Origin: Ruminococcaceae bacterium FB2012
GTDB lineage: Bacteria > Bacillota > Clostridia > Oscillospirales > Ruminococcaceae
DNA length: 64,000 bases
Reading direction: 5' to 3'
Assembly: GCA_900104495.1 (NCBI GenBank)
Contig: FMXS01000007.1
Span: forward strand, 124,001-188,000
A model generated the notes under the pieces. That model did no database searches and was not told the origin of the DNA. It worked only from the letters and a program-made list of their open reading frames with translations. The translations under genes and the position numbers were made by a program. Within the stretch, counting starts at the first letter, position 1, and every line of letters begins with the position of its first letter. Shown here piece after piece: positions 50,201 through 58,154 of this stretch.

Positions 50201-50207
50201 CGGAGGG

Positions 50208-52061
50208 TCATTTATCTGTAGGTCTGTCCTTGCCGCCCTTGCCGCCGCCGTGGCTGCCCATAGCTTCGAGGTTTATATCCGAAGCCGAGATACGCTTATC
50301 GGCGTCCTGCTTATCCGTTTCTGCGGAAAGGGTGCCGTCAAGCTGGGCGCGGATGCTCTCCGCCCGCAGTTTGCAGAACTGCTTCAACTGGGCGAAAGCG
50401 GTCTTGAACTGCTCCGCATTGTAGAATGCGCCTGTGTCCTTTTCGATATAGGGCAGTATCATTTCATAGATGCTGTCCATCTGCTTTTCGTACTCGCCGG
50501 ACTCAAAATAGCTTTTCAGCAGCTCGTCGTAGACCTGGTGATACTTTTCGAGGTATTCACTGTTTGAGGTTATCCAGGACCACATGGGACGGGAGCTTTC
50601 CTCGGTTCCGGAAAGGGGCGTGTCGATGCCGGTGTTTATCAGCTTGGCGGCATCCGAGCCTTCGCCGTCTTTGCCGCCCATACCGCCGCCGAAGCCGCCG
50701 AAGGCAAGGTTATAGTCCCAGGGGAGCATGGACAGCCTGCCGTCCTTTTCGTAAAGGTAGTAGTTGTGGAGCATATTGCCTGTATAGCTGTCGTAATTCA
50801 GCACGAAATTGTGAGCCGCGAAATAGCGGATGACCTCGTCGGTGTCGATATACTTATCCAGCTCCTTGCCCTCGGAGAGGCCCTTCAAGGCGGCGATGAC
50901 TCTCTGCTTTGCCTCGTCGTCGGCATCGGTCTCGTCGTTGTCGAAAATGTCGGAGTAGCTTTCGATCTTGTCGTCGGTATAGGCCAGCGACGCGCCGGCG
51001 GAGGACTCTCCGAAGCCGCCGGGGCCGCCCTGCTTCATATCAGGATCGGGCATCCCGCCGCTTTCGGTCATATCGGGGGGAGTCATATTTTTGAAGTCCT
51101 CGGGATTTATATTTTCAAAGCCCTCGGGGAGGGTCATACTGCCCAAGTCCTCGGGAGGAGTCATATTCTCAAAGCCCTCGGGAGGCTGCATACGTCCGCC
51201 CTCCTGCATATCCGGACGGAAGCCGCCTTTGCCTTCGCCGTCGGAGTTCCCGTCTCCCTCGGAACGGCGGTCGGGACGGTCATTGCCTTCCTGCATATTC
51301 CCGCCGCCCTGTTTCATATTGACGTTGTCGAGGCGGTCGGTCTCGGGCTTGTAAAGCTCACCTTCGCCCTCGTTGGTGCGGTCAAGGTAGGACTCGCTGA
51401 TGTCCTCAACGGCGATATAAAGCCCCTGGTCCTTGCCGTTGACGGTCACCCACACATAGCTCACCAGCGGAGAATCCACTCCCGCCTGCCGGAATATCTC
51501 GTAGCTGAGGTAGTCCTTCATATAGGTGGCATCGGCGTAGATGTTGTTAAGGTTCAGCTTGTTCAGACCGCGGTAGGTCTGACCCTTCACATACTTGCCG
51601 AAATTGACCTTGAAGCTGTAACGGTCGCTGTCCTTGTCCTCGGCCACGGAAGAAAGGCTGGTATTGCCCTTGGTGGCAAAGGACACGTTCTCCACGGTCT
51701 CGCCGTCAACGGTCACGCTTGCCTTGTACTTTGTCTTGGCAAGAGGATTTGTCTTGAGGTCGGACCAGTCATCCTCCGAGAGGGTGATGTCTATTTTATG
51801 CACATAGGAGGTGTCGAACAGCTTGTCGGCATAGTCCGACGCAGAAGAGGTCTCCGCGGCGGAAGAGTCCGCCGCCTGCTCCGAACTCTTGTCGGACGTA
51901 TCTCCTTCGGAAGAGGACGTTTCTGCCGCCGATGAAGACTTAGCCGCCGTATTTTCGGCCCCGGACTCGTTTGTGTTGACGCTGCAGGCCGAAAACGAAG
52001 CCAGAAGCACCGCCAGCGCCGCAGCAAGTGCGGCATACCGCTTTATTCCCGAAATATGCAT
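50208..52061 (-). CDS. CotH-kinase-family lipoprotein
   Basis: 617 residues, exported. The lipobox is around Cys26 (LLASFSACS), and a Ser/Glu/Ala-rich linker runs to about residue 85. The CotH domain starts at YVHKIDITLSEDDWSDL and contains FATKGNTSLSSV, YRGLNKLNLNNIYADATYMK and DQGLYIAVEDISESYLDR. The catalytic segment is LSMLPWDYNLAFGG (around residue 449). CotH proteins are atypical kinases that phosphorylate secreted proteins. Residues about 245-355 are an inserted Met/Gly/Pro-rich stretch with repeats of PEGFENMTPPED type. The C-terminus is Gly/Lys-rich. It is monocistronic and diverges from an AraC gene. Confidence 0.9.
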   Translation of the reverse strand: MHISGIKRYAALAAALAVLLASFSACSVNTNESGAENTAAKSSSAAETSSSEGDTSDKSSEQAADSSAAETSSASDYADKLFDTSYVHKIDITLSEDDWSDLKTNPLAKTKYKASVTVDGETVENVSFATKGNTSLSSVAEDKDSDRYSFKVNFGKYVKGQTYRGLNKLNLNNIYADATYMKDYLSYEIFRQAGVDSPLVSYVWVTVNGKDQGLYIAVEDISESYLDRTNEGEGELYKPETDRLDNVNMKQGGGNMQEGNDRPDRRSEGDGNSDGEGKGGFRPDMQEGGRMQPPEGFENMTPPEDLGSMTLPEGFENINPEDFKNMTPPDMTESGGMPDPDMKQGGPGGFGESSAGASLAYTDDKIESYSDIFDNDETDADDEAKQRVIAALKGLSEGKELDKYIDTDEVIRYFAAHNFVLNYDSYTGNMLHNYYLYEKDGRLSMLPWDYNLAFGGFGGGMGGKDGEGSDAAKLINTGIDTPLSGTEESSRPMWSWITSNSEYLEKYHQVYDELLKSYFESGEYEKQMDSIYEMILPYIEKDTGAFYNAEQFKTAFAQLKQFCKLRAESIRAQLDGTLSAETDKQDADKRISASDINLEAMGSHGGGKGGKDRPTDK

Positions 52062-52150
52062 GGTAAGGCTCCTTTCTTTTTATGTAGTATGGCACCATTA
52101 TATATCCTCTGCTTTAAAGGAACTTTAAATATCGGAGAACAAAGCCGTAC

Positions 52151-52187
52151 CTTTTTTCTCTCCGAGATTGACACGGAGAGAAAAAAG
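52151..52187. promoter_or_regulatory. 14-bp perfect inverted repeat over AraC promoter
   Basis: CTTTTTTCTCTCCG (52151-52164) and CGGAGAGAAAAAAG (52174-52187) flank 9 bases that include most of the -35 box of the rightward promoter. Position suggests an operator controlling the divergent cotH/araC pair; it could also act as a hairpin. Confidence 0.65.
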
Positions 52188-52196
52188 CGGTAAAAT
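52168..52196 (+). promoter_or_regulatory. SigA promoter of first AraC gene
   Basis: TTGACA (52168-52173), 17 bases, TAAAAT (52191-52196). AAAGGAGG precedes the start 33 bases on. Confidence 0.8.
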
Positions 52197-52228
52197 AAAC
52201 TTATGAAACACCGCAAAGGAGGTCCGCT

Positions 52229-53011
52229 ATGAAGGTCGGAGCTGTCGGATACAACTACAAACACGGCGAGGATTTCGTTATCGACCACCCCCGGGGCGGA
52301 GGGTGCCGGTTCATGCTGCTGATAAAAGAGCCCGCGGTCTTTGTCATCGGCGGAGTCCGGCAGTACGCGGAGAAAAACAGCTTTATAATGTTCTCTCCGG
52401 ATATGCCTCACAGCTACCGCGCCCGGTACAAGACCTACTGCGACGACTGGCTTTATCTTGATATGCAGCCGGGGGACACGGAGCATCTGCGGGAGCTGGG
52501 CATCCCGGAGAACGAGCTTGTGCATCTGGGGAGCATCGACGAGCTTTCTCTGCTGATAAGGCAGCTGGCCTACGAGCATTACTCCCCTCTTGAAGACCAC
52601 GGGCTTATCGAGCAGCACTATCTTGAAATTTTCCTGCTGAAACTCTCACGGGCTCTCCGCAGCCGCGAGAGCATCCCCGGAGCGCTTTCCGACAAGCGTT
52701 CGGGGCTGATATGGCTGCGGAACACAATTTACGCCTCCCCCGACGGGATACCCGACGTAAGCGGGCTTGCAGGCTGGGTGGGGATGAGCCGTTCGGGGCT
52801 CCAGCACCTTTACAAAAAGACCTTCGGCGTTTCGGTGATGACGGACATCATAAACGGCCGTATGATGCGGGCAAAGGAACTGCTGTCCTCCACCGACCTG
52901 CCGATAAGAGAGATCTCCCAGCGATGCGGCTACACCAACGAGTACGGCTTTCTCAAACGTTTCAAGCTCTACTTCGGGATGACGCCCACACAAATGCGGG
53001 AACGGATATGA
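52229..53011 (+). CDS. AraC-family transcriptional regulator
   Basis: 260 residues. The N-terminal cupin-like sensing domain has VIDHPRGGGCRFMLLIKEPA and MFSPDMPHSYRARYKTYCDD. The C-terminal double HTH (about 165-260) has VSGLAGWVGMSRSGLQHLYKK and REISQRCGYTNEYGFLKRFK followed by YFGMTPTQMRERI. Likely a sugar-responsive activator. It is divergent from the cotH-like gene, and a 14-bp palindrome covers its own promoter, so autoregulation or control of cotH is plausible. Confidence 0.92.
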   Translation: MKVGAVGYNYKHGEDFVIDHPRGGGCRFMLLIKEPAVFVIGGVRQYAEKNSFIMFSPDMPHSYRARYKTYCDDWLYLDMQPGDTEHLRELGIPENELVHLGSIDELSLLIRQLAYEHYSPLEDHGLIEQHYLEIFLLKLSRALRSRESIPGALSDKRSGLIWLRNTIYASPDGIPDVSGLAGWVGMSRSGLQHLYKKTFGVSVMTDIINGRMMRAKELLSSTDLPIREISQRCGYTNEYGFLKRFKLYFGMTPTQMRERI

Positions 53012-53044
53012 AAGCTCGGAACATCCCGAAAACAACGGATATAA

Positions 53045-53080
53045 CAAGCTCCCATGCCGAGGCATAGGAGCTTGCTGTTA
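53045..53080. terminator. Bidirectional hairpin terminator
   Basis: CAAGCTCCCATGCC (53045-53058) pairs with GGCATAGGAGCTTG (53061-53074) between convergent genes. T-runs on both sides are short. Confidence 0.65.
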
Positions 53081-53088
53081 TTATGACC

Positions 53089-54267
53089 TTATTTCTTAGC
53101 AAGGGCGCTTATGACCTCTGCGTCCTTCGAGTCGATGACTGAGTTGGTGCTGCGGGAATAGAAATTGTCCGTCACATCCCAAAGCACGGGGACAAAGCCC
53201 TTGGCGGTGAGCTTCTCCAGTATGATCTTCAGGCACTCCGAGGAGGTCTTGTATTTGGCGTCGGGAGCGAAATTGCTGTCGGGGTATCTCGATGTGGTCT
53301 CTCCGAGGAAAACAGGGATCCTGCTCTCGCTGAAAGCCTTCACCAGCAGGTCGATCTGACCGTCGGTGTATTTCTCCCAGCCCTCCGAACCGATCTGATT
53401 CTGCCAGTACATGGCGTTGTCCACATAATGAACGGACACCATCAGCTTATCCTTTGCCGTATCCTTGGGGATCACAAAGCGGGTGGAGGTGGTCTTGTCG
53501 ATGTTGGTCCAGTAGCCCGAAAGGATAAGCACGCGCTCGGCGTTGTTCCCGCCGGTCTTTCTCACGGCATCCACAAAGGTCTGATTCAGAGCGTTGGTGG
53601 AAACATAGCCTTCGCTGTCGGACTGTTTTGTAAGCTCGCCGTTTTCGTTGAACCGCTCTCCGCCGAGGTATTCGTTATAGCCCTCGAACACCAGCTTTGA
53701 GGAATAGTCCTTGAAATATTCGGCGATCTGAGTCCAGAGCTTGTCAAAGATCACCTTGCAGTTTTCCAGATCGTTGCGTCGGATGATGAACTCGTCGAAG
53801 TGGTGGATGTTGACGACCGCATAAAGATCGTCTTTCAGACAGTAGTCCACGATCTCTTTCACACGGCCGATGTATTCCTTGTCGATGGTCCAGCTGCCGT
53901 CGTTCTTCATCATATTGCCCCAGAACACGGGGATGCGCACCGTCTTAAAGCCTGCGGCCTTGACGCCGTCGATCATCTCCTGGGTGGTGACGGGGGCGCC
54001 CCAGCAGGTCTCGTAGTCCGAGGGCTTGTTCTGACCCTTGGTGGGGATCCAGGTGTAGGAGGATTTTTCGCAGCCGTTGGCGTCATAGGCTTCCATGGTG
54101 TTTCCGAGGTTCCAGCCCAGGCCCATATCCTTGGCGGTCTCCGCCGCCGTAAGGAAGGTTTCGGCAGTTTTCTCTTTCTCCGTGTCCCCCGAGGAGGACC
54201 CGGAACCGCAGGCTGTCATCAGCACAGCCGTAAATCCGATCAGCAGCGATCTCAGTATTTTCTTCAT
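53089..54267 (-). CDS. GH5-family glycoside hydrolase, lipoprotein
   Basis: A 392-residue extracellular lipoprotein hydrolase. I use the ATG at 54267 (GGGAG upstream). The lipobox is around Cys20 (VLMTACGS). The GH5 barrel has LGWNLGNTMEAY, AAGFKTVRIPVFW, VVNIHHFDE and LVFEGYNE, whose Glu199 is the acid/base. VSVHYV carries the barrel histidine, and FLGETTS has the nucleophile Glu323. The GE-FG seen after the nucleophile in many endoglucanases is GETTS here. No binding module or dockerin is attached. Cellulase/xyloglucanase-type activity is likely. Its promoter overlaps that of the divergent AraC gene. Confidence 0.92.
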   Translation of the reverse strand: MKKILRSLLIGFTAVLMTACGSGSSSGDTEKEKTAETFLTAAETAKDMGLGWNLGNTMEAYDANGCEKSSYTWIPTKGQNKPSDYETCWGAPVTTQEMIDGVKAAGFKTVRIPVFWGNMMKNDGSWTIDKEYIGRVKEIVDYCLKDDLYAVVNIHHFDEFIIRRNDLENCKVIFDKLWTQIAEYFKDYSSKLVFEGYNEYLGGERFNENGELTKQSDSEGYVSTNALNQTFVDAVRKTGGNNAERVLILSGYWTNIDKTTSTRFVIPKDTAKDKLMVSVHYVDNAMYWQNQIGSEGWEKYTDGQIDLLVKAFSESRIPVFLGETTSRYPDSNFAPDAKYKTSSECLKIILEKLTAKGFVPVLWDVTDNFYSRSTNSVIDSKDAEVISALAKK

Positions 54268-54305
54268 CACGATTCTCCCTTTCTCAAAACAGTTTCTTGC
54301 TTTTC

Positions 54306-54334
54306 ATTATAAACTATCTTGACAGGAGAATCAA
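54306..54334 (-). promoter_or_regulatory. SigA promoter of GH5 gene
   Basis: On the minus strand TTGATT (54329-54334), 17 bases, TATAAT (54306-54311). Its -35 region interleaves with the opposing AraC promoter. Confidence 0.8.
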
Positions 54335-54347
54335 TAGATGATATTAT
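54319..54347 (+). promoter_or_regulatory. SigA promoter of second AraC gene
   Basis: TTGACA (54319-54324), 17 bases, TATTAT (54342-54347). It overlaps the GH5 promoter by 16 bases, so the two cannot be occupied together. Confidence 0.8.
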
Positions 54348-54395
54348 TAAGATATAACGATATGAACACTGCCGCAGCATTTTCGGGAGGTCAAT

Positions 54396-55202
54396 ATGTT
54401 TTTCTATCACTACCCTATCATCGGACGGGAGGGGCGCTTCCCGATCTATCTGATAAGCCTCGGTATGCACGACTGTCAGCCCTTTACAAAGCGCGGGACG
54501 GAATATGCCCTTCCGCAGATATTCTACTGCACAAAAGGCAGCGGGATGCTCCGCTTTGACGGAAACGAGTTCGAGGTGAAGGCAGGGACGGGCATCTTTA
54601 TCCCGGGAGGCTATCCTCACGAATACTTTCCCCTCGGAGAAGAGTGGGACAACCACTGGATAATCCCCGGCGGGAGCGGCAGCGAGCAGCTGCTTGCGGA
54701 AATGGGCCTTGACAGGCCGAGAGTCTTTGAACTTGCCGCCACCGGCCCTCTGGACCGTCTGTTCATGCAGATGCACGACGCTCTTATCCGCGACCGCATT
54801 TACGGAAACATCAAAGCGTCGGGGCTGTTGTACGATTTTCTCATCGAGCTTGACCGCCTTATCAACCGCGGCGGCGAACGCAGGACCGTGAATCCCGCCA
54901 TACAGAAATGCGTCGAGCTTATCGACAGCGAATACAGCCGTCAGATCACCTTGGACGAGCTGTGTTCCGTTTCCGGGCTGTCAAGACAGCATATCTGCCG
55001 GCTGTTCCGAAGCGTTCTCAGCGTCCGCCCGACGGAATACATCGCCAAGCGAAGGATACAGGCCGCCAAAGCACTGCTCTCCGGCACCGATATGACCACC
55101 GAAGAGATCGCCGAGGCGGTGGGCTTCGGTTCAAGCAGTTATTTCTGCAAGCTGTTCAAGCGGTACGAAGGCATCTCCCCGACCACCTTCAGAAACGGCT
55201 GA
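54396..55202 (+). CDS. AraC-family transcriptional regulator
   Basis: 268 residues with an AraC_binding cupin domain (FYCTKGSGMLRFDGNEFEVK, GIFIPGGYPHEYFPLGEEWD). The C-terminal tandem HTH has ITLDELCSVSGLSRQHICRL and TTEEIAEAVGFGSSSYFCKL with FKRYEGISPTTFR. GGGAGG precedes the ATG. It diverges from the GH5 gene with overlapping promoters and is the obvious candidate to regulate it in response to a glucan-derived sugar. Target and ligand are inferred from position. Confidence 0.92.
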   Translation: MFFYHYPIIGREGRFPIYLISLGMHDCQPFTKRGTEYALPQIFYCTKGSGMLRFDGNEFEVKAGTGIFIPGGYPHEYFPLGEEWDNHWIIPGGSGSEQLLAEMGLDRPRVFELAATGPLDRLFMQMHDALIRDRIYGNIKASGLLYDFLIELDRLINRGGERRTVNPAIQKCVELIDSEYSRQITLDELCSVSGLSRQHICRLFRSVLSVRPTEYIAKRRIQAAKALLSGTDMTTEEIAEAVGFGSSSYFCKLFKRYEGISPTTFRNG

Positions 55203-55332
55203 TGACCCGACAAACGAAAACCGCGTCTGCCTGCAGCGAGCGTCGCGTCACCGAGCAAACCGATGCCGAAGGCAAAACTCACCGCGTGAGCGAATTTGAG
55301 CTTGTACCTTATCATTACGGGATCGAAAAACA
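55203..55332. other. Intergenic stretch without gene
   Basis: Part of a 362-base gap (55203-55564). I see no gene or promoter here. The remainder holds two terminators facing each other. Confidence 0.5.
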
Positions 55333-55377
55333 AAAAAGCCTCCGCCGAAGCTCATTGCTCCGGCGGAGGTCGTTTTT
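55333..55377 (+). terminator. Terminator of second AraC gene
   Basis: CCTCCGCCG (55339-55347) and CGGCGGAGG (55361-55369), then TCG and six T. Confidence 0.85.
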
Positions 55378-55478
55378 TGTTGGCCGTTATCCGGCGATAC
55401 TGTCAAAAGCAAAACATTTCGCGGCTGATCTTTCCGTATCGGACTCCGCTCCTTCGGCGCTTCCGGGAAAGACGCCGC

Positions 55479-55517
55479 AAAAAAAGCCCCCGAAAGCAGA
55501 ATGACCTTTCGGGGGCT
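55479..55517 (-). terminator. Terminator of binding-module protein gene
   Basis: AGCCCCCGAAAG (55485-55496) and CTTTCGGGGGCT (55506-55517). On the minus strand the stem is followed by seven T. Confidence 0.92.
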
Positions 55518-55564
55518 CACGGATATTCAGACTTTTGCTTTTAAGGCTCCTTCATTCCCGGAGC

Positions 55565-56947
55565 TTATTTACGCTTCTTTCTGCTGACAGCGATGCCGAC
55601 AGATGCCACAGCCAGTGCTGCCGCCGCGGTGCTTTCGGCCGCTCCCGTATTGGAAGCATTCGAGGTGTTGGCAGCTGTATTGTTCGTATTGTTTCCTGTG
55701 GTGCCGCCGGTGGTCCCGCCTGAGGTGCCGCCGGATGTGCCGCCGGATGTGCCGCCGGATGTTCCGCTGTCGGCGGAAGCCGCAGAGAGCTTGATGTTGT
55801 CAAGGCAGATCCAGGTGTCCGCGTCAAGGTCGCCGAAGAATTCCACTTCGTAGTCCCCTTCCTTTTCCACAGTGAACACGGGAGTCTCGCAGGCTGCCCA
55901 CTTGTCCCAGCCGATGCCGGCAGGAAGAGTATAGTTTACAAGATCTCCGACCTTGAGCTTGACCTTTGTATCAACGCCTTCATTTGCATCCATGTTGAAG
56001 GTGACTTTATAGCTTCCGGGAGTCAGGTGCAGAGTCTGCTTGATCGAAAGGGGCAGAGCGGATTCGTTCCAGATGTTCAGATAGTTGTTGCTCTTATCCT
56101 TTCTTGCGTCCTTGTCGGAGGCCTTTGCATACCAGGCCTGGAGACCGTCCTTCCAGTCAACGGTCCAGCCCACCAGCTCGGTATCGCTTACCGTTTCAAA
56201 GTCGCCGTTAACTATGCTGCTGCCGGGAGTCTTTGTCTCATCGGACTGAGAATCGTCAGGAGCGGCGCTGCTGTCGTCCGGTGCGGAGTCTTCGGTCTGA
56301 CTGTCCGCGGAGCTGTCGTCGCTTCCCTGCTCTTCGGAAGAATCATCCTCGGGGAGGCTTTCCTCCGCTTCGGAGCTTTCCTCTGCCTCGGAGCTGTCAT
56401 CGTCCCCGGAGCCCTTGGCTTCAACGGCAACGCTGTCAACGTAAGCCCAGCCGCCGTCCTTCATGGAAACGGTAAGTGTCAGCGTCTCCTCGGCACCGGA
56501 GCCTGTAACATCGACTTCGGCCTTATCCCAAACGTTCCAGCCGCTGAGAGTGACCGCATCGCTCTCGGCGGAGCCCACGGCTATCTTTATGTCCGCATCC
56601 GCGCCCATAGCATAGAAGGTAAAGCTGTAATCCCCTTCGGGGACGGTTATCTGCTGAGTGAACACGCCGTCGCCGCCGTTCTGGCGCCAAACGTTGGTGC
56701 CTGCTGTCGAACCGCTGGGAGGAGTCTCAACTCCCTCGTCGGAATACTTCTTGAAGTTAGCGGTGGCATCGCCGTTATCCCAGGCGGTGGTATAGCTCCA
56801 GCCGTTGCCTTCCTGCCAGATGTCGGTCTCAAAATTGCCGTTGCTGATCGAAACATCCGCCGCACTGACGCTCATTGCTGCCAGTGCCGCCGTAAGAGTG
56901 ATCGCTGCTGCACCTGCGGCAGCCTTTTTCACAAGTCTGCTTTTCAT
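55565..56947 (-). CDS. Surface protein with two CBM-like modules, no catalytic domain
   Basis: 460 residues, exported (signal peptide 1-29, AMSVSAAD). Two jelly-roll modules each begin N-G-(N/D)-F-E: residues 32-178 (SISNGNFETD) and 244-390 (SIVNGDFETVSDTELVGWTV). They resemble galactose-binding-fold CBMs, possibly the CBM61 type often joined to GH53 galactanases (NNYLNIWNESALPLSIKQTL). They are joined by a 65-residue Asp/Glu/Ser linker and followed by a GGTS-repeat and Asn/Thr linker. The end is SNTGAAES, a hydrophobic segment and SRKKRK, a degenerate sortase-like signal. A LacI-type operator in its leader links it to the adjacent galactan operon. CBM identity is inferred. Confidence 0.78.
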   Translation of the reverse strand: MKSRLVKKAAAGAAAITLTAALAAMSVSAADVSISNGNFETDIWQEGNGWSYTTAWDNGDATANFKKYSDEGVETPPSGSTAGTNVWRQNGGDGVFTQQITVPEGDYSFTFYAMGADADIKIAVGSAESDAVTLSGWNVWDKAEVDVTGSGAEETLTLTVSMKDGGWAYVDSVAVEAKGSGDDDSSEAEESSEAEESLPEDDSSEEQGSDDSSADSQTEDSAPDDSSAAPDDSQSDETKTPGSSIVNGDFETVSDTELVGWTVDWKDGLQAWYAKASDKDARKDKSNNYLNIWNESALPLSIKQTLHLTPGSYKVTFNMDANEGVDTKVKLKVGDLVNYTLPAGIGWDKWAACETPVFTVEKEGDYEVEFFGDLDADTWICLDNIKLSAASADSGTSGGTSGGTSGGTSGGTTGGTTGNNTNNTAANTSNASNTGAAESTAAAALAVASVGIAVSRKKRK

Positions 56948-56989
56948 TTTCCGTCCTCCGTTACTGTTTTCTCCGGGCTCGTCCCGGGA

Positions 56990-57009
56990 GTGCGCAAGCG
57001 GTTGCGCAC
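56990..57009. promoter_or_regulatory. LacI-type operator
   Basis: GTGCGCAAGCGGTTGCGCAC has 8-bp inverted arms with the central CG (GCAA-N-CG-N-TTGC) typical of LacI/GalR-family operators. It begins about 22 bases downstream of the -10 box, in the early transcribed region, where bound repressor would block transcription. The adjacent CTCCGGG/CCCGGGAG pair (56971-56990) can form a leader hairpin. Confidence 0.8.
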
Positions 57010-57030
57010 GTATGCCCTGTCTTGTTTACA

Positions 57031-57059
57031 ATTATAACAGAACAATAAGTTTTTTACAA
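57031..57059 (-). promoter_or_regulatory. SigA promoter of CBM-like protein gene
   Basis: On the minus strand TTGTAA (57054-57059), 17 bases, TATAAT (57031-57036). Confidence 0.85.
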
Positions 57060-57123
57060 TAGTCCGTTATACCAATTTAACGCCCTTTGTTTTGTGCATT
57101 TATGCCAACGGACGGCTTTGAAG

Positions 57124-58137
57124 TCAGATAGTCGATTTTCTGATCTTCAGTTCAAAATCCATAAGCGAAGCCGTTTCCGTGCCGACGCCTGCTATGATGT
57201 CCAGCACCTTCTCAGCCGCTGCTGTCCCCAGCTTGACCGCGTCAAATTTCAGCGAGGTTATGGGCGGCGAGTAGCTGTCAAGGTAAACGCTGTTGTAGAA
57301 GGACGCGATCTTCACATCCTGCGGGACGGACTTCCCCAGCTCGTTCAGCTTTGACAGCAGTCTCATGCACAGCATATCGTCCCCGCAGATCACGCACGCA
57401 GGATCCTCTCTGAACAGCATCTCGGCGGCCTTTGAGAACTGCATCTCGCTGTCCACTTCGGTGAACACCAGCCTGTCGTTGAAATGCCTGCCCGACTTTT
57501 CAAAGGCGCTGGCAAAACCGGTGTATCTGCTCTTGTTGACGGTGTATTCCGTGCTTCCGAGAAGCAGACCGATCCTGTCGGCGGGATTGGACATGATAAG
57601 ATAATTCGTAAGCTCGCGGCAGCCGTTCACATGGTCGCTGTCAACGATCACGCTGTCGGCGTGTACGCTCTTTCCCACCACGACGAAGGGCATCCCGTTT
57701 TCACTGAGCAGCATTTCTATCCTGCCCTCCGAGACCGGCCTTGTTACGATAACGCCGTCCACCTTGCGGTTCTCGATGACTCTTGTAAGCTGCGAAAGAT
57801 TATCCCGCTCCGTGCCGATAAGCACCGCATCGTAATCACGGACGGCGCAGCCCTTGGCAATGCCCGCTATGCAGGTCTGGAAGAAGGGCGCTTCGTTCTC
57901 GCTCTGATCCATAGGCACCACGACGCCGATATTGTAGGTCTTCTGCTCGGACAGGCTCTTGGCGATCATGTTCGGGCGGTAATTCAGCTCGCGGATGCAC
58001 TCAAACACCCTCTCGCGGGTCTCCGCCTTTATTCTTCCCTTTCCTGAGATCGCCCGCGAGACCGTGGACTTTGAAAGTCCCAGCGCCGCGGCGACATCCT
58101 CAAGCTGAGCCTTTTTCTGATTGTTAGAGTTCTTCAT
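57124..58137 (-). CDS. LacI-family transcriptional regulator
   Basis: 337 residues. The N-terminal HTH and hinge (AQLEDVAAALGLSKSTVSRA and NYRPNMIAKSLSEQKTYNIG) precede a periplasmic-binding-protein-like sugar domain (IGVVVPMDQSENEAPFFQTC, VDGVIVTRPVSEG). GGGGAG precedes the ATG. It is the last gene of the GH53/ABC operon, 17 bases after the ATPase gene, so it is made with the transporter it presumably controls. The operator at 56990 in the next transcription unit is its likely site. Confidence 0.93.
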   Translation of the reverse strand: MKNSNNQKKAQLEDVAAALGLSKSTVSRAISGKGRIKAETRERVFECIRELNYRPNMIAKSLSEQKTYNIGVVVPMDQSENEAPFFQTCIAGIAKGCAVRDYDAVLIGTERDNLSQLTRVIENRKVDGVIVTRPVSEGRIEMLLSENGMPFVVVGKSVHADSVIVDSDHVNGCRELTNYLIMSNPADRIGLLLGSTEYTVNKSRYTGFASAFEKSGRHFNDRLVFTEVDSEMQFSKAAEMLFREDPACVICGDDMLCMRLLSKLNELGKSVPQDVKIASFYNSVYLDSYSPPITSLKFDAVKLGTAAAEKVLDIIAGVGTETASLMDFELKIRKSTI

Positions 58138-58154
58138 TGCGACTCCCCGATTTT

